A program made the translations under genes and the position numbers. Shown in pieces: positions 6,300 through 13,900 of a stretch of 54,353 nucleotides of DNA. Below the pieces are notes generated by a model that saw only the letters and a program-made list of their open reading frames with translations, searched no databases and was not told where the DNA came from. Source of the stretch: Hyphomicrobiaceae bacterium (GTDB lineage: Bacteria; Pseudomonadota; Alphaproteobacteria; Rhizobiales; Methyloligellaceae); assembly GCA_028066055.1 (NCBI GenBank), contig JALCBY010000014.1, positions 1 to 54,353 of the forward strand, given 5' to 3'. Positions within the stretch are counted from its first letter, which is position 1. Every line of letters starts with the position of its first letter.

Positions 6300-8261
6300 A
6301 TGACAAGCTCACAAACGCCTCCCTCCGCTCAGTCAGAACAAAACTGGCGGACTTACACCATTGGAACACCCGGTGGACAAAAGCTCGACATCAGGGCACC
6401 CGACGAAGCTTCCGCCCTGCGTGGCGCACGCGAGTGGTACGCTGAGCACGGTGCCCCCTCGACCAGCTATGTGGACGCCTTCAAGCAAGGGGCCTCAAGC
6501 GTTGTTTCCGGTCTTGGCGAAACCATCGAGCAGTATGGTCCTGATGCGGCGTCCGGGATTGCGAAAGACATCAAGTCCGCAGCAGCCCCCTTCACCCCAA
6601 AAAACTACACCTCGGCGACAATTCTAAGCGAGGAAAAAGGTTTCACGCCCTCGAACCTCCCTCGGGCGGGCGTCGAAGCCGTTCCCGGGCTTGCTGCTGC
6701 AATTGCGGCTGCTAGAGCCACCCCCGGACACCCCATAATGAAGCTCCTAGGTGGTGCAGCGGGTTACGCGGCGACAACCGTTGGCCCTCGTGCCAAAGAG
6801 CGCGCTGTGGCTCGTACGGGGGACATGAACGCAGAACCAACAGCTGATGATAGGCGTGCAGCGCTGATCGCCATGCTACCGGAGTCCCTCGTAGGAACGT
6901 TCGGTCTCGCCCGGTTCCTCCCCGGAGCGGGGAAGGTTGCCGGAGTGGGTCTCCAAGGCGTGCTCCAGAGCGGGAAAGAACTCGCTAAGACAGCGGGCGC
7001 AGAGATGGTCGCGTCAGGCGGACAGAATGCAATAGCGCAAGTTGGACGTACAGCAGGCACCAAAGGCGGCATCAACATAGACCCCTACGAAATGGGAAAT
7101 GATGTCTTGGCTGGTGGAGCAGCTGGCGGAGCACTCGGAGCACCAAAGGCTGGTGGCGATGTCACTACCTCATACAAATTCCGTGAGTTTGGTGGTGCAA
7201 ATACGCCCGCGAGTGCTGCCGTTGCCAACAGGCTTCAAAAGGCAGCAGATGGCAACCTGAGGAATCCAGCGAACGCCTTTGAGGCAGTCAAGGAGGCGCG
7301 CCGGGATGTTCGTGGGGACCTTAGAGATGCGGTCAAGGAAGCACGAGCCGAAGGTTATGTGCTTGAGGGGGAAGCTAAGCGCGCCGTTGAACGCGCGCGG
7401 GCCGGAGCGAAGCTCAGCACTGCCGACTTCAGGGCACTCAAAGGAGTAGAAGAGGGCCGGGAGAACGGTGGCAGACTAGAGGACCTCGCAAGGCAAGCGT
7501 CCGTACTCGCCAGCCTGAAAGACAAAGGCATCTACAGTCCGTCGAAGCGCACATTCACCGGCGGTGTTTCCAGCCGCTTGGACAAGGTGCTCCCTAAGGT
7601 ATTCAGTCCCATGGGGGGTGGAATTGCTGCGGGCGCAGGTGCGCTCGGCGCGCAATCGTTGATCCCCGGCTACGCCAAGCTGGTGGGTGCTGCTTATGGA
7701 ACCTACGGAGCGGCGCGGCTTGCTGACCGCCTGACGGGTGCCCGCTCTCCGGCGTACCAGTTTGCCGATAGGTTCTCCGGCACTCCTAAGGCTGCTGGCG
7801 CTTCTCACTCAATCAAAATTCCGGATGGTGTAAGAATGGACCGCTCGCCTTCCAAAGGGCCTGCTGCAAAGGGGACTCAAGAAGCGCCTGTCTCAGACAG
7901 ACTTAGGTTCACCAAGGTCAATGCTGCGGATCGGGCCATTGCCGATATGGCTACCAGGCAATTTGCCGAGTCCAACCCGGACACGCCGCCGGTGGTGCTA
8001 GACCGCTACCACGCAAGCGCAGCAAAACGCCAAGCGCGCATCCGGGACCGCCTTCAAGAAGTTTCTGGAGACCCGAATTTTCCTGCCGAGAGTGTACCGC
8101 TTATGGAGGCCCTAGACGCCATCCGTGACGTTCGCTCTCGTGAAGCTCTGGCGGCTCATATCGGCGACCTTTCTGTCCGGTTCCCAGATGCGGTAGGCGT
8201 GCTGCACAAGTACTTCGGGCCCGCGTGGGCGCGCACAGTTTGGAACCCCTCCCGTAGATAA
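6300..8261 (+). CDS. Phage internal-virion-like structural protein
   Basis: 653 residues from ATG at 6,300; frame continues further upstream but without likely coding character. Residues 15-50 (WRTYTIGTPGGQKLDIRAPD) resemble the short N-terminal domain of many podovirus internal virion and tail proteins (a 'Y-x-V-x-x-P-D-G-x-x-x-x-x-x-A-P' type run). It is followed by long Ala/Gly-rich, amphipathic segments such as VEAVPGLAAAIAAARA and AAGGALGAPKAGG, an Ala/Arg/Glu-rich helical middle (about 380-450), another glycine-rich hydrophobic patch (AAGAGALGAQSLIPGYA), and a helical C-terminus. This composition is usual in virion proteins ejected with phage DNA. No other structural gene is present, so it is an orphan of a deleted prophage. 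Exact family not recognised. Confidence 0.6.
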   Translation: MTSSQTPPSAQSEQNWRTYTIGTPGGQKLDIRAPDEASALRGAREWYAEHGAPSTSYVDAFKQGASSVVSGLGETIEQYGPDAASGIAKDIKSAAAPFTPKNYTSATILSEEKGFTPSNLPRAGVEAVPGLAAAIAAARATPGHPIMKLLGGAAGYAATTVGPRAKERAVARTGDMNAEPTADDRRAALIAMLPESLVGTFGLARFLPGAGKVAGVGLQGVLQSGKELAKTAGAEMVASGGQNAIAQVGRTAGTKGGINIDPYEMGNDVLAGGAAGGALGAPKAGGDVTTSYKFREFGGANTPASAAVANRLQKAADGNLRNPANAFEAVKEARRDVRGDLRDAVKEARAEGYVLEGEAKRAVERARAGAKLSTADFRALKGVEEGRENGGRLEDLARQASVLASLKDKGIYSPSKRTFTGGVSSRLDKVLPKVFSPMGGGIAAGAGALGAQSLIPGYAKLVGAAYGTYGAARLADRLTGARSPAYQFADRFSGTPKAAGASHSIKIPDGVRMDRSPSKGPAAKGTQEAPVSDRLRFTKVNAADRAIADMATRQFAESNPDTPPVVLDRYHASAAKRQARIRDRLQEVSGDPNFPAESVPLMEALDAIRDVRSREALAAHIGDLSVRFPDAVGVLHKYFGPAWARTVWNPSRR

Positions 8262-8284
8262 ACCAACATCACAGAGGACAAGAG

Positions 8285-8398
8285 ATGATGCAGACCACAA
8301 CTGCAATGCTTCACCCTGTTTGGGCGGGAGGCCGACGCGGCTACCTCTACAATGTCACCGTTGACGGTGAGGAGTGCCGAGGACAGCTCTATTTGTGA
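8285..8398 (+). pseudogene. 37-codon stub, probably 5' end of a truncated phage gene
   Basis: Begins with two ATGs after AGAGGACAAGAG, 23 bases after the virion-like gene. It reads MMQTTTAMLHPVWAGGRRGY, then LYNVTVDGEE, a plausible folded-protein start, and then CRGQLYL and a stop. The last codons overlap the 3' end of the convergent integrase gene, whose reading frame also ends abruptly here. The simplest reading is a deletion joining the 5' end of this gene to the middle of the integrase. Confidence 0.45.
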
Positions 8399-9158
8399 GG
8401 GTCTTCTTGATGTATGAGCGGTGCCAGCGTGAGGCCTTCTTCTTACCTACGCCCCATGGCTCTTCGCCGATCTCATTGAGCCACTGAGCGATGCGGTGCT
8501 GTCCCCAACCCGCATCGGCCTTTTCAAATATCCTCCGCACCAATTCTGCTCTTGGTTCTATCAGAGCGTACTGGTTGGCTTTGTCATCCCAAAGGAGCCA
8601 GCCGGGGAGGGCGCGCGTAAACGGCCTGCTCAAGGGCTTTCCGGAGGTGATCTCGCTCCTTTTGCGGTCGTACGCCGCGCTCATTCGTCGAGATTTTGTT
8701 AGGCTCTCTTCATGCGCCCGCATCAGATAGATGTTGGCCTCAATCAGCTGCATCGGGTCCTTGTTGATTGTTTTCCGGGAATAAACCCGTTCGTTACCGA
8801 GGGTGACGATGCTGATCCCGGCATCGAGCAACTCTGCAAATACCTGTTGCCCGGACCACATGACATCGCGGCTTATGCGGTCGAAGCTTTCCAAAAGTAG
8901 GAAGCTACCGTCAGGAATTGTCCCGTCCGCCGTCGCGTTCAGGAAGGCCCTCAGAGCCCCCCTGCGCGCGTTCACGCTTTGGAATGCTGATACGCCGAGG
9001 TCTTCGAAGGTCAGTTCCGTGTCAAGTTCCAGATTGTTCGCTTCCGCATAGGACGCGGCGAGTTCCATCTGCCGACGGAAGCTATCGCCCTCTGCTTGCT
9101 CTGAAGAAGAAAATCTCACGTAACTGTATGCCTTTGCCCGTGGTGATTTCTCTGTCAC
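8355..9158 (-). CDS. Large serine integrase, C-terminally truncated
   Basis: 267 residues from a GTG start. The N-terminal catalytic domain reads AYSYVRFSSSEQAEGDSFRR with Ser17 the expected nucleophile, and FDRISRD is present. It runs into the Recombinase domain (IFEKADAGWGQHRIAQWLNE ... SYIKKTLTNRAVLG) and stops shortly after. Full-length relatives are usually over 450 residues and carry a zinc-ribbon and coiled-coil domain that control integration and excision; both are missing here. The gene lies about 80 bp from the right end and reads inward, so it is very likely the enzyme that inserted the element into comM, now crippled. Confidence 0.88.
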   Translation of the reverse strand: MTEKSPRAKAYSYVRFSSSEQAEGDSFRRQMELAASYAEANNLELDTELTFEDLGVSAFQSVNARRGALRAFLNATADGTIPDGSFLLLESFDRISRDVMWSGQQVFAELLDAGISIVTLGNERVYSRKTINKDPMQLIEANIYLMRAHEESLTKSRRMSAAYDRKRSEITSGKPLSRPFTRALPGWLLWDDKANQYALIEPRAELVRRIFEKADAGWGQHRIAQWLNEIGEEPWGVGKKKASRWHRSYIKKTLTNRAVLGTPHRQR

Positions 9159-9235
9159 GCTGTGTGTTACTCCCGCTGATTCGCCGTTTCCTGCTCAGCG
9201 TAACACCTGAAGCTTTTGGCATTAAAGCAATAACA

Positions 9236-9239
9236 TCCT
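9236..9239. other. Right attachment-site core (attR), TCCT
   Basis: Second copy of TCCT; comM sequence resumes with the next base, G at 9,240, completing the Leu codon started at 84-85. This defines the right limit of the element to within the 4-bp repeat. Confidence 0.75.
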
Positions 9240-10131
9240 GATGATCGGGCCGCCGGGCGCGGGGAAATCCATGCTCGCCCAGAGGTTGCCGTCGATCCTG
9301 CCGCCGCTTTCGCCGGAGGAACTGCTCGAAGTGTCCATGGTGCATTCCATGGCGGGCGCCTTGTCGGGCGGACAGCTCGGACGCGCGCGTCCCTTCCGCG
9401 CGCCGCATCACTCCGCCTCCATGGCCGCCCTCGTCGGCGGCGGAACCAAGCCGAAGCCGGGCGAAGTGGCGCTCGCGCATCTCGGCGTCCTGTTTCTCGA
9501 TGAGTTGCCGGAGTTTACGCCGCAGGTGCTCGATGCCCTTCGCCAGCCGATCGAATCCGGCGAGACGGTCATCGCCCGCGCCAATCACCGCGTGACCTAT
9601 CCCTCGCGCATCCAGCTCATTGCCGCCATGAACCCCTGCCGCTGCGGACGCGCCGGGGAACCGGGCTATAGCTGCCGCCAGGGCAAGGCATGTGCCGAAC
9701 GTTATCAGGCGCGGGTATCGGGCCCGCTGCTCGACCGCATCGACATGCAGATCGAGGTGCCGACGGTGACGGCAACGGATCTCATTTCTCCCGCACCCGC
9801 GGAGTGCAGCGCCGACGTGCGGGCCCGCGTCATCGCCGCCCGCGAGGTGCAGGCGGAACGCTATGGCGCGCTTGGGCGCAAATCGTTGCGCTGCAACACC
9901 GACTGCGCCGGGCCGCTTCTGGAGGAAGTGGCCGCCCCCGACAAGGCGGGCATGACGCTCCTGCGCGAGGCGGCGGAGACGCTGAGGCTGTCTGCGCGCG
10001 GCTATCACCGCACACTTCGGGTTGCGCGCACCCTGGCTGATCTCGACGGCGCGGATCAGGTCGCGCGCATTCATGTCGCCGAGGCTTTGAGCTACCGCGG
10101 CGAGACGCTGAGACGCCAGATGGCGGCGTGA
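9240..10131 (+). pseudogene. comM: comM (yifB), 3' part with AAA+ ATPase core
   Basis: 297 codons starting at the Walker A motif MIGPPGAGKS, followed by Walker B (LGVLFLDELPEF), the zinc-finger-like AAMNPCRCGRAG...C...C region, SGPLLDRIDMQIEVP (sensor) and the C-terminal SARGYHRTLRVARTLADL of the Mg-chelatase family. It lacks the Lon-protease-like N-terminal domain, which is upstream of the window and separated by the element. The ATG at 9,241 is a native internal codon, so this should not be taken as a separate gene. Precise excision would restore comM. Confidence 0.93.
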
Positions 10132-10155
10132 GGGTGATTTTGAACGAAGTTTATT

Positions 10156-10184
10156 CCGGAAAATTCGCGGAATTCCGGGGTTTT
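10156..10184 (+). terminator. Possible terminator after comM
   Basis: CCGG(AA)AATTC-GCG-GAATTCCGG forms a 9-bp stem with a 2-base bulge, followed by GGTTTT. It is 24 bases after the comM stop. The U-tract is short. Confidence 0.4.
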
Positions 10185-10274
10185 CGCAGGTAAGGGTTTT
10201 TCAAGCAAGATTTGGTTGGATGGTACCCGTGAGTATCCGGAGCTTTGGGCTCCGAGCGTTAGCGTGTTCATCCA

Positions 10275-12704
10275 GTGTCACACCCTTATGAATTCCTGCC
10301 TTCGGGCGATCTCGAACCGGCGAATTCCAACGACGAACCGGCTTCCTCGCGAACCGGTGCCGCGTCGCGGACGCAAGGTGCATTTTCGCCCCGTGTATGG
10401 AACCTGGTTGCGCCGACGTTGCTGGGCATTGGCGGATTTGCGGTCCTTGCATTGGCGCTCCTGCCCCAATCCAGTGGATATGGCGGTGAGGCCGGCCTCA
10501 TGGTCGCGAGCGCCGCGCTGTTCGCGGCGGCGGTTGCGTTGTTTCTGGGGATCAGACGGTCGTCGTCAGGGGCTGTGAATGACGGTGCTCTCGATGGCAT
10601 CGCCGGGCGCCTCGAGGGCGGCATCGAGCAGCTGAAGGATCTGCACTGGGAGTTGCGCGAGAGCGAGGTGCGCTACCGGGACCTGCTCGACCACCAGGGC
10701 GACCTGATCATACGGTGCGATGAAGAAGGCCGGCTGACGTTCGCCAACGATGCCTTTTGCAGCGCATTCGGCATCGACCGGCTCGACGCGCTTGGCCAGC
10801 CGTTCAGTCCCGATATCGTCGAGGGCGTGACTGCGGAGCAGATCGACGCCATGCCCTTCGGGGACGGACCACGGCGCTACGAACAGTTGCTTGAAACCAC
10901 GAAAGGGCAGCGTTGGCTCGCCTGGGAAGAGTTCCCGGTGCGCGATGAGAATGACCGTATCCGCGAGGTCCAGTGCATTGGCCGCGACATCACCGAACGC
11001 CGGCAGGTGGAGAAAGTGCTTCAGGAAGCGCGCGACGAAGCGGAGAGCGCGAACAGTGCCAAGTCGCGGTTCCTGGCCGCCATGAGCCACGAGATCCGCA
11101 CCCCCATGAACGGCATCCTCGGCATGACGGGACTGCTGTTCGACACCGAACTGACTGCCGAACAGAACACCTACGCGCGGGCAATCGGCACGTCGGCGAA
11201 AACGCTCTTGTCTCTGATCGACGAAATCCTCGATTTTTCCAAGATCGAAGCGGGCAAGCTGGAGTTGCGGCCCGCGCCCTTCGCTCTGGCTGACGCGGTG
11301 CAGGGCGTGGTCGAGCTGCTCGCGCCACGCGCCTTCGACAAGGGGCTGCAGATTGGCTGGTATGCGGACCCCGCGCTGCCGGTGAACGTCATCGGCGATG
11401 AAATCCGTATCCGCCAGATTTTGATGAACCTGGTGTCCAACGCCATCAAGTTCACCGATGAGGGTGGCGTGGTGATCGAGGTGGTCGCCGAGGAGAATAG
11501 CGCAGAATCGCAATCGATTGCCGTCAGCTTCACAGTCCGCGATACGGGTGTCGGACTGAGCCCGGAGGACGCGCAGACCGTGTTCGATGAGTTCGAGCAG
11601 GCGGATTCCGGCCGCACCAAACGCCATGGCGGAACGGGTCTTGGCCTCGCCATCTCCAAGCGTCTCGTTTCGATGATGGGTGGGGAAATCTCGGTGGCGA
11701 GCGATGTGGGGCGCGGCTCGGTCTTTACCGCGCTCGTTCCGCTGGAACCCGCTAAGGACACGCTTTCCCTGCGGGATGCGTGGAAGCCGCCGGTGGCCAG
11801 CCGGGTGCTTGTCGTCAGCGACGAGCAACTTGAAGCTCGAGCGATCGATTCCCTGCTGACGCGGTCGGGTTGTGACGTGGTTTGCACGAGCCCGCATGAA
11901 GCGGGTGTCGAAATCTGGAGTGCCGCGGACAAGGGCGCAGCCTTCGATGCCGTGATCTCCGACACAGGCGCATTGGAAAAGAGTGCCGGAATTCTGACGC
12001 AGGCGCGCGACGCCAAGGGCCTTGGCCGCAAGGTCAGATCCATCGTCCTGATCGACCCCCATCAGCGCGGTGAGATTGCCGGGCTCAAGGATCGTGGTTT
12101 CGACGCCTATCTGGTGCGTCCGGTGCGGCCCGCGTCCCTGTTCGCCCAATTGCGCGACGGCGAAACGGAAGCCAGCGCGCAGCCGTCCACCGCAGCCAAC
12201 GGCCATGTGCGGCCTGCCGTCGTCAGCGACAATTCGCCGGACAGTCTGCGGCGGGTCCTTCTCGCTGAAGACAACGACATCAACGCGCTGCTCGCACGCA
12301 AGATGCTGGAACGCGTCGGTTGCGACGTGACGCATGTTCAAAATGGCAGGGAGGCGATCGAGCGCGTCGAATCCACTGCCGCGGGGCGGGATCAGGGTTT
12401 TGAGCTCATTCTGATGGATATTCACATGCCTGAAGTCGACGGGCTGGACGCGACCCGCGCGATCCTCAAAGTTTATGGAGACGCGTCTGTCGGGGAACAA
12501 GGCCGCCCGCCCATCGTCGCGCTGACGGCCAACGCCTTCCCGGAGGATCGCGAGCAATATCTGAATGCCGGCCTCGATGACTATCTTGCCAAGCCTTTCG
12601 AGCGGGAGGATCTGGATGCCCTGCTCGAAAAATGGACCGTTGCACCATACGGCGTCGTCAAGTCAGGTACCCGCGTGACTGGCGGTGGTGCGTTTTGCGC
12701 CTAG
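10275..12704 (+). CDS. Hybrid sensor histidine kinase with PAS domain and two receiver domains
   Basis: 809 residues from GTG. Two membrane segments (about 44-63 and 74-93) are followed by a PAS domain (about 121-233, [20 protein letters not shown]), a dimerisation/phosphoacceptor domain with His272 in [16 protein letters not shown], an ATPase domain with the N box [15 protein letters not shown] and GTGLGLA boxes, a first receiver-like domain (about 510-625) with Asp563 but without the usual 'MP' loop, and a canonical receiver with Asp715 in [13 protein letters not shown] and Lys in YLAKPF. It is an inner-membrane two-component sensor with an internal phosphorelay; signal unknown. It probably has its own promoter, as a hairpin separates it from comM. 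The GTG start has no strong ribosome site. Confidence 0.9.
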   Translation: MSHPYEFLPSGDLEPANSNDEPASSRTGAASRTQGAFSPRVWNLVAPTLLGIGGFAVLALALLPQSSGYGGEAGLMVASAALFAAAVALFLGIRRSSSGAVNDGALDGIAGRLEGGIEQLKDLHWELRESEVRYRDLLDHQGDLIIRCDEEGRLTFANDAFCSAFGIDRLDALGQPFSPDIVEGVTAEQIDAMPFGDGPRRYEQLLETTKGQRWLAWEEFPVRDENDRIREVQCIGRDITERRQVEKVLQEARDEAESANSAKSRFLAAMSHEIRTPMNGILGMTGLLFDTELTAEQNTYARAIGTSAKTLLSLIDEILDFSKIEAGKLELRPAPFALADAVQGVVELLAPRAFDKGLQIGWYADPALPVNVIGDEIRIRQILMNLVSNAIKFTDEGGVVIEVVAEENSAESQSIAVSFTVRDTGVGLSPEDAQTVFDEFEQADSGRTKRHGGTGLGLAISKRLVSMMGGEISVASDVGRGSVFTALVPLEPAKDTLSLRDAWKPPVASRVLVVSDEQLEARAIDSLLTRSGCDVVCTSPHEAGVEIWSAADKGAAFDAVISDTGALEKSAGILTQARDAKGLGRKVRSIVLIDPHQRGEIAGLKDRGFDAYLVRPVRPASLFAQLRDGETEASAQPSTAANGHVRPAVVSDNSPDSLRRVLLAEDNDINALLARKMLERVGCDVTHVQNGREAIERVESTAAGRDQGFELILMDIHMPEVDGLDATRAILKVYGDASVGEQGRPPIVALTANAFPEDREQYLNAGLDDYLAKPFEREDLDALLEKWTVAPYGVVKSGTRVTGGGAFCA

Positions 12705-12842
12705 ATTTCGGCCGGGTTTCCCTCGAATAACCTTCATGAACCGCATGAAACACTGTGAATTGTTGTCACAGCACTTTCGAAAAGGTTTGCTAGCCAGCCT
12801 TAAATGTGACCGAATCACGCGTACATTACTAAAGTAGAATCT

Positions 12843-12868
12843 GCCGGCCCCCGATGAGAAAGGCCGGC
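12843..12868 (+). promoter_or_regulatory. Hairpin over the olsB ribosome site
   Basis: GCCGGCC (12,843-12,849) and GGCCGGC (12,862-12,868) are perfect 7-bp arms around a 12-base loop. The likely ribosome site AGAAAGG lies in the loop and the first bases of the 3' arm, two bases before ATG. It could hold down translation of olsB. No U-tract follows, so it is not a terminator. Confidence 0.4.
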
Positions 12869-12870
12869 GC

Positions 12871-13884
12871 ATGCAAGTACCCCGCCAACAGTCAACAATG
12901 AGGGCAACTATGACGGTCAGGCGGCATGGAATTGCCAGCAAATTCAATCCGATCCGATCGATTCGTCCGTCCGGCGGCATGCTGCCGTTTCGCGCGCGTC
13001 TGCCGCGTCCGCCAATTGTCGGACGCCGTGTTCCACACAAGGTTTACGGCAGGATCGGCAATCTCGAAGTGAGGCTCGCCCGTAGCAAGGGTGAACTGAA
13101 GCGCGCGCAGCGCCTGCGGTATCATGTCTTCTACGAGGAAATGTCGGCGATTGCCGATCCCCTCGTCATGATGTCGCGGCGTGATGAGGACGCCTTCGAC
13201 GCGATCTGCGATCATCTACTGGTCGTCGATCTGGGTGCGGAGGAGAAGGGACGCCGTCCCTGGCGACGCCGCGCGCGCGTGGTCGGAACCTACCGGATTC
13301 TGCGCCAGGACGTGGCCGAACTGCACGACGGTTTCTACACCCAGGGGGAATACAACATCGCACCGATGCTCGATGCGCTCGGGCCCGATACCCGGTTCAT
13401 GGAACTGGGCCGTTCATGTGTGCTGAAGTCCTACCGAAACCGCCGGACACTTGAGTTGCTGTGGCAGGGTATCTGGAACTATGCACGCGAGCACCGGGTT
13501 GACGCCATGCTCGGCTGCGCCAGTTTCGAGGGTACCGACCCCAGACGCCACGCCGAGGCGCTGAGCTATCTCCACCATCACGCTCTGGCACCCGAGCAGT
13601 GGCGTGCGCGGGCGCACGATGACATCTATGTGGGCATGAACATGTTGCCTGAGAGCGAGATCAACACACGGGCCGTCATCAGGTCCCTGCCGCCCTTGAT
13701 CAAGGGATATCTCCGGGTCGGCTCCTACGTGGGAGACGGTGCGGTGATCGACCACCAGTTCGGCACCACCGATGTTTTCGTTATCCTGCCGATCGAGGCG
13801 ATCAACGAACGGTATTTCGCCCACTTCGGCGCGCCGGATGAATATGAACAGACCGTGCCGTCCTTCACGCCGCAATTGAATTAG
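12871..13884 (+). CDS. olsB: OlsB-like GNAT N-acyltransferase (ornithine lipid synthesis)
   Basis: 337 residues. After a basic N-terminal stretch of about 60 residues the protein reads VYGRIGNLEVRLARSKGELK, RAQRLRYHVFYEEM, ARVVGTYRILRQD, FMELGRSCVLKSYRNRRT and MLGCASFEGTDP, the conserved blocks of the OlsB / 'hemolysin-like' acyltransferase family. OlsB joins a 3-hydroxy fatty acid from acyl carrier protein to ornithine, giving lyso-ornithine lipid, a phosphorus-free membrane lipid made by many rhizobia. No olsA is adjacent; the plsC at 27,957 is a different gene. ATG at 12,871 has AGAAAGG 9 bases before it, inside a hairpin. Substrate is inferred from the family. Confidence 0.82.
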   Translation: MQVPRQQSTMRATMTVRRHGIASKFNPIRSIRPSGGMLPFRARLPRPPIVGRRVPHKVYGRIGNLEVRLARSKGELKRAQRLRYHVFYEEMSAIADPLVMMSRRDEDAFDAICDHLLVVDLGAEEKGRRPWRRRARVVGTYRILRQDVAELHDGFYTQGEYNIAPMLDALGPDTRFMELGRSCVLKSYRNRRTLELLWQGIWNYAREHRVDAMLGCASFEGTDPRRHAEALSYLHHHALAPEQWRARAHDDIYVGMNMLPESEINTRAVIRSLPPLIKGYLRVGSYVGDGAVIDHQFGTTDVFVILPIEAINERYFAHFGAPDEYEQTVPSFTPQLN

Positions 13885-13900
13885 CGCAATTGGCTTGCCG

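Larger units (their letters stand above)
86..9239. mobile_element. Integrated element of about 9.15 kb in comM (serine-integrase type, probably defective)
   Basis: Its limits are set by the split comM gene and the TCCT direct repeat. A serine integrase gene starts about 80 bp inside the right end, the usual place for the enzyme that made the insertion. Cargo from the left end: a leftward three-gene operon (propeller, TIR protein, PIN-like membrane protein), a small serine resolvase, an ESCO-type acetyltransferase, a phage internal-virion-like protein, a 37-codon stub and the integrase. Base composition of the left part is visibly more AT-rich than the flanking chromosome. The integrase lacks its C-terminal half and there are no capsid, replication or conjugation genes, so the element is probably a deleted remnant fixed in place. 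Insertion of mobile elements in comM is known in several bacteria. Confidence 0.9.

Noticed and set aside
82-9239. Transposon insertion with a 4-bp target duplication
   Set aside because: No transposase and no terminal inverted repeats; a serine integrase at the right end explains the short repeat better.
9241-10131. Separate gene starting at ATG 9,241
   Set aside because: That ATG is the internal Met before Walker A of comM; the frame is the 3' half of a split gene.
10566-12557. 663-codon reverse-strand frame opposite the hybrid kinase
   Set aside because: Shadow of the real gene; histidine-rich, no recognisable fold.
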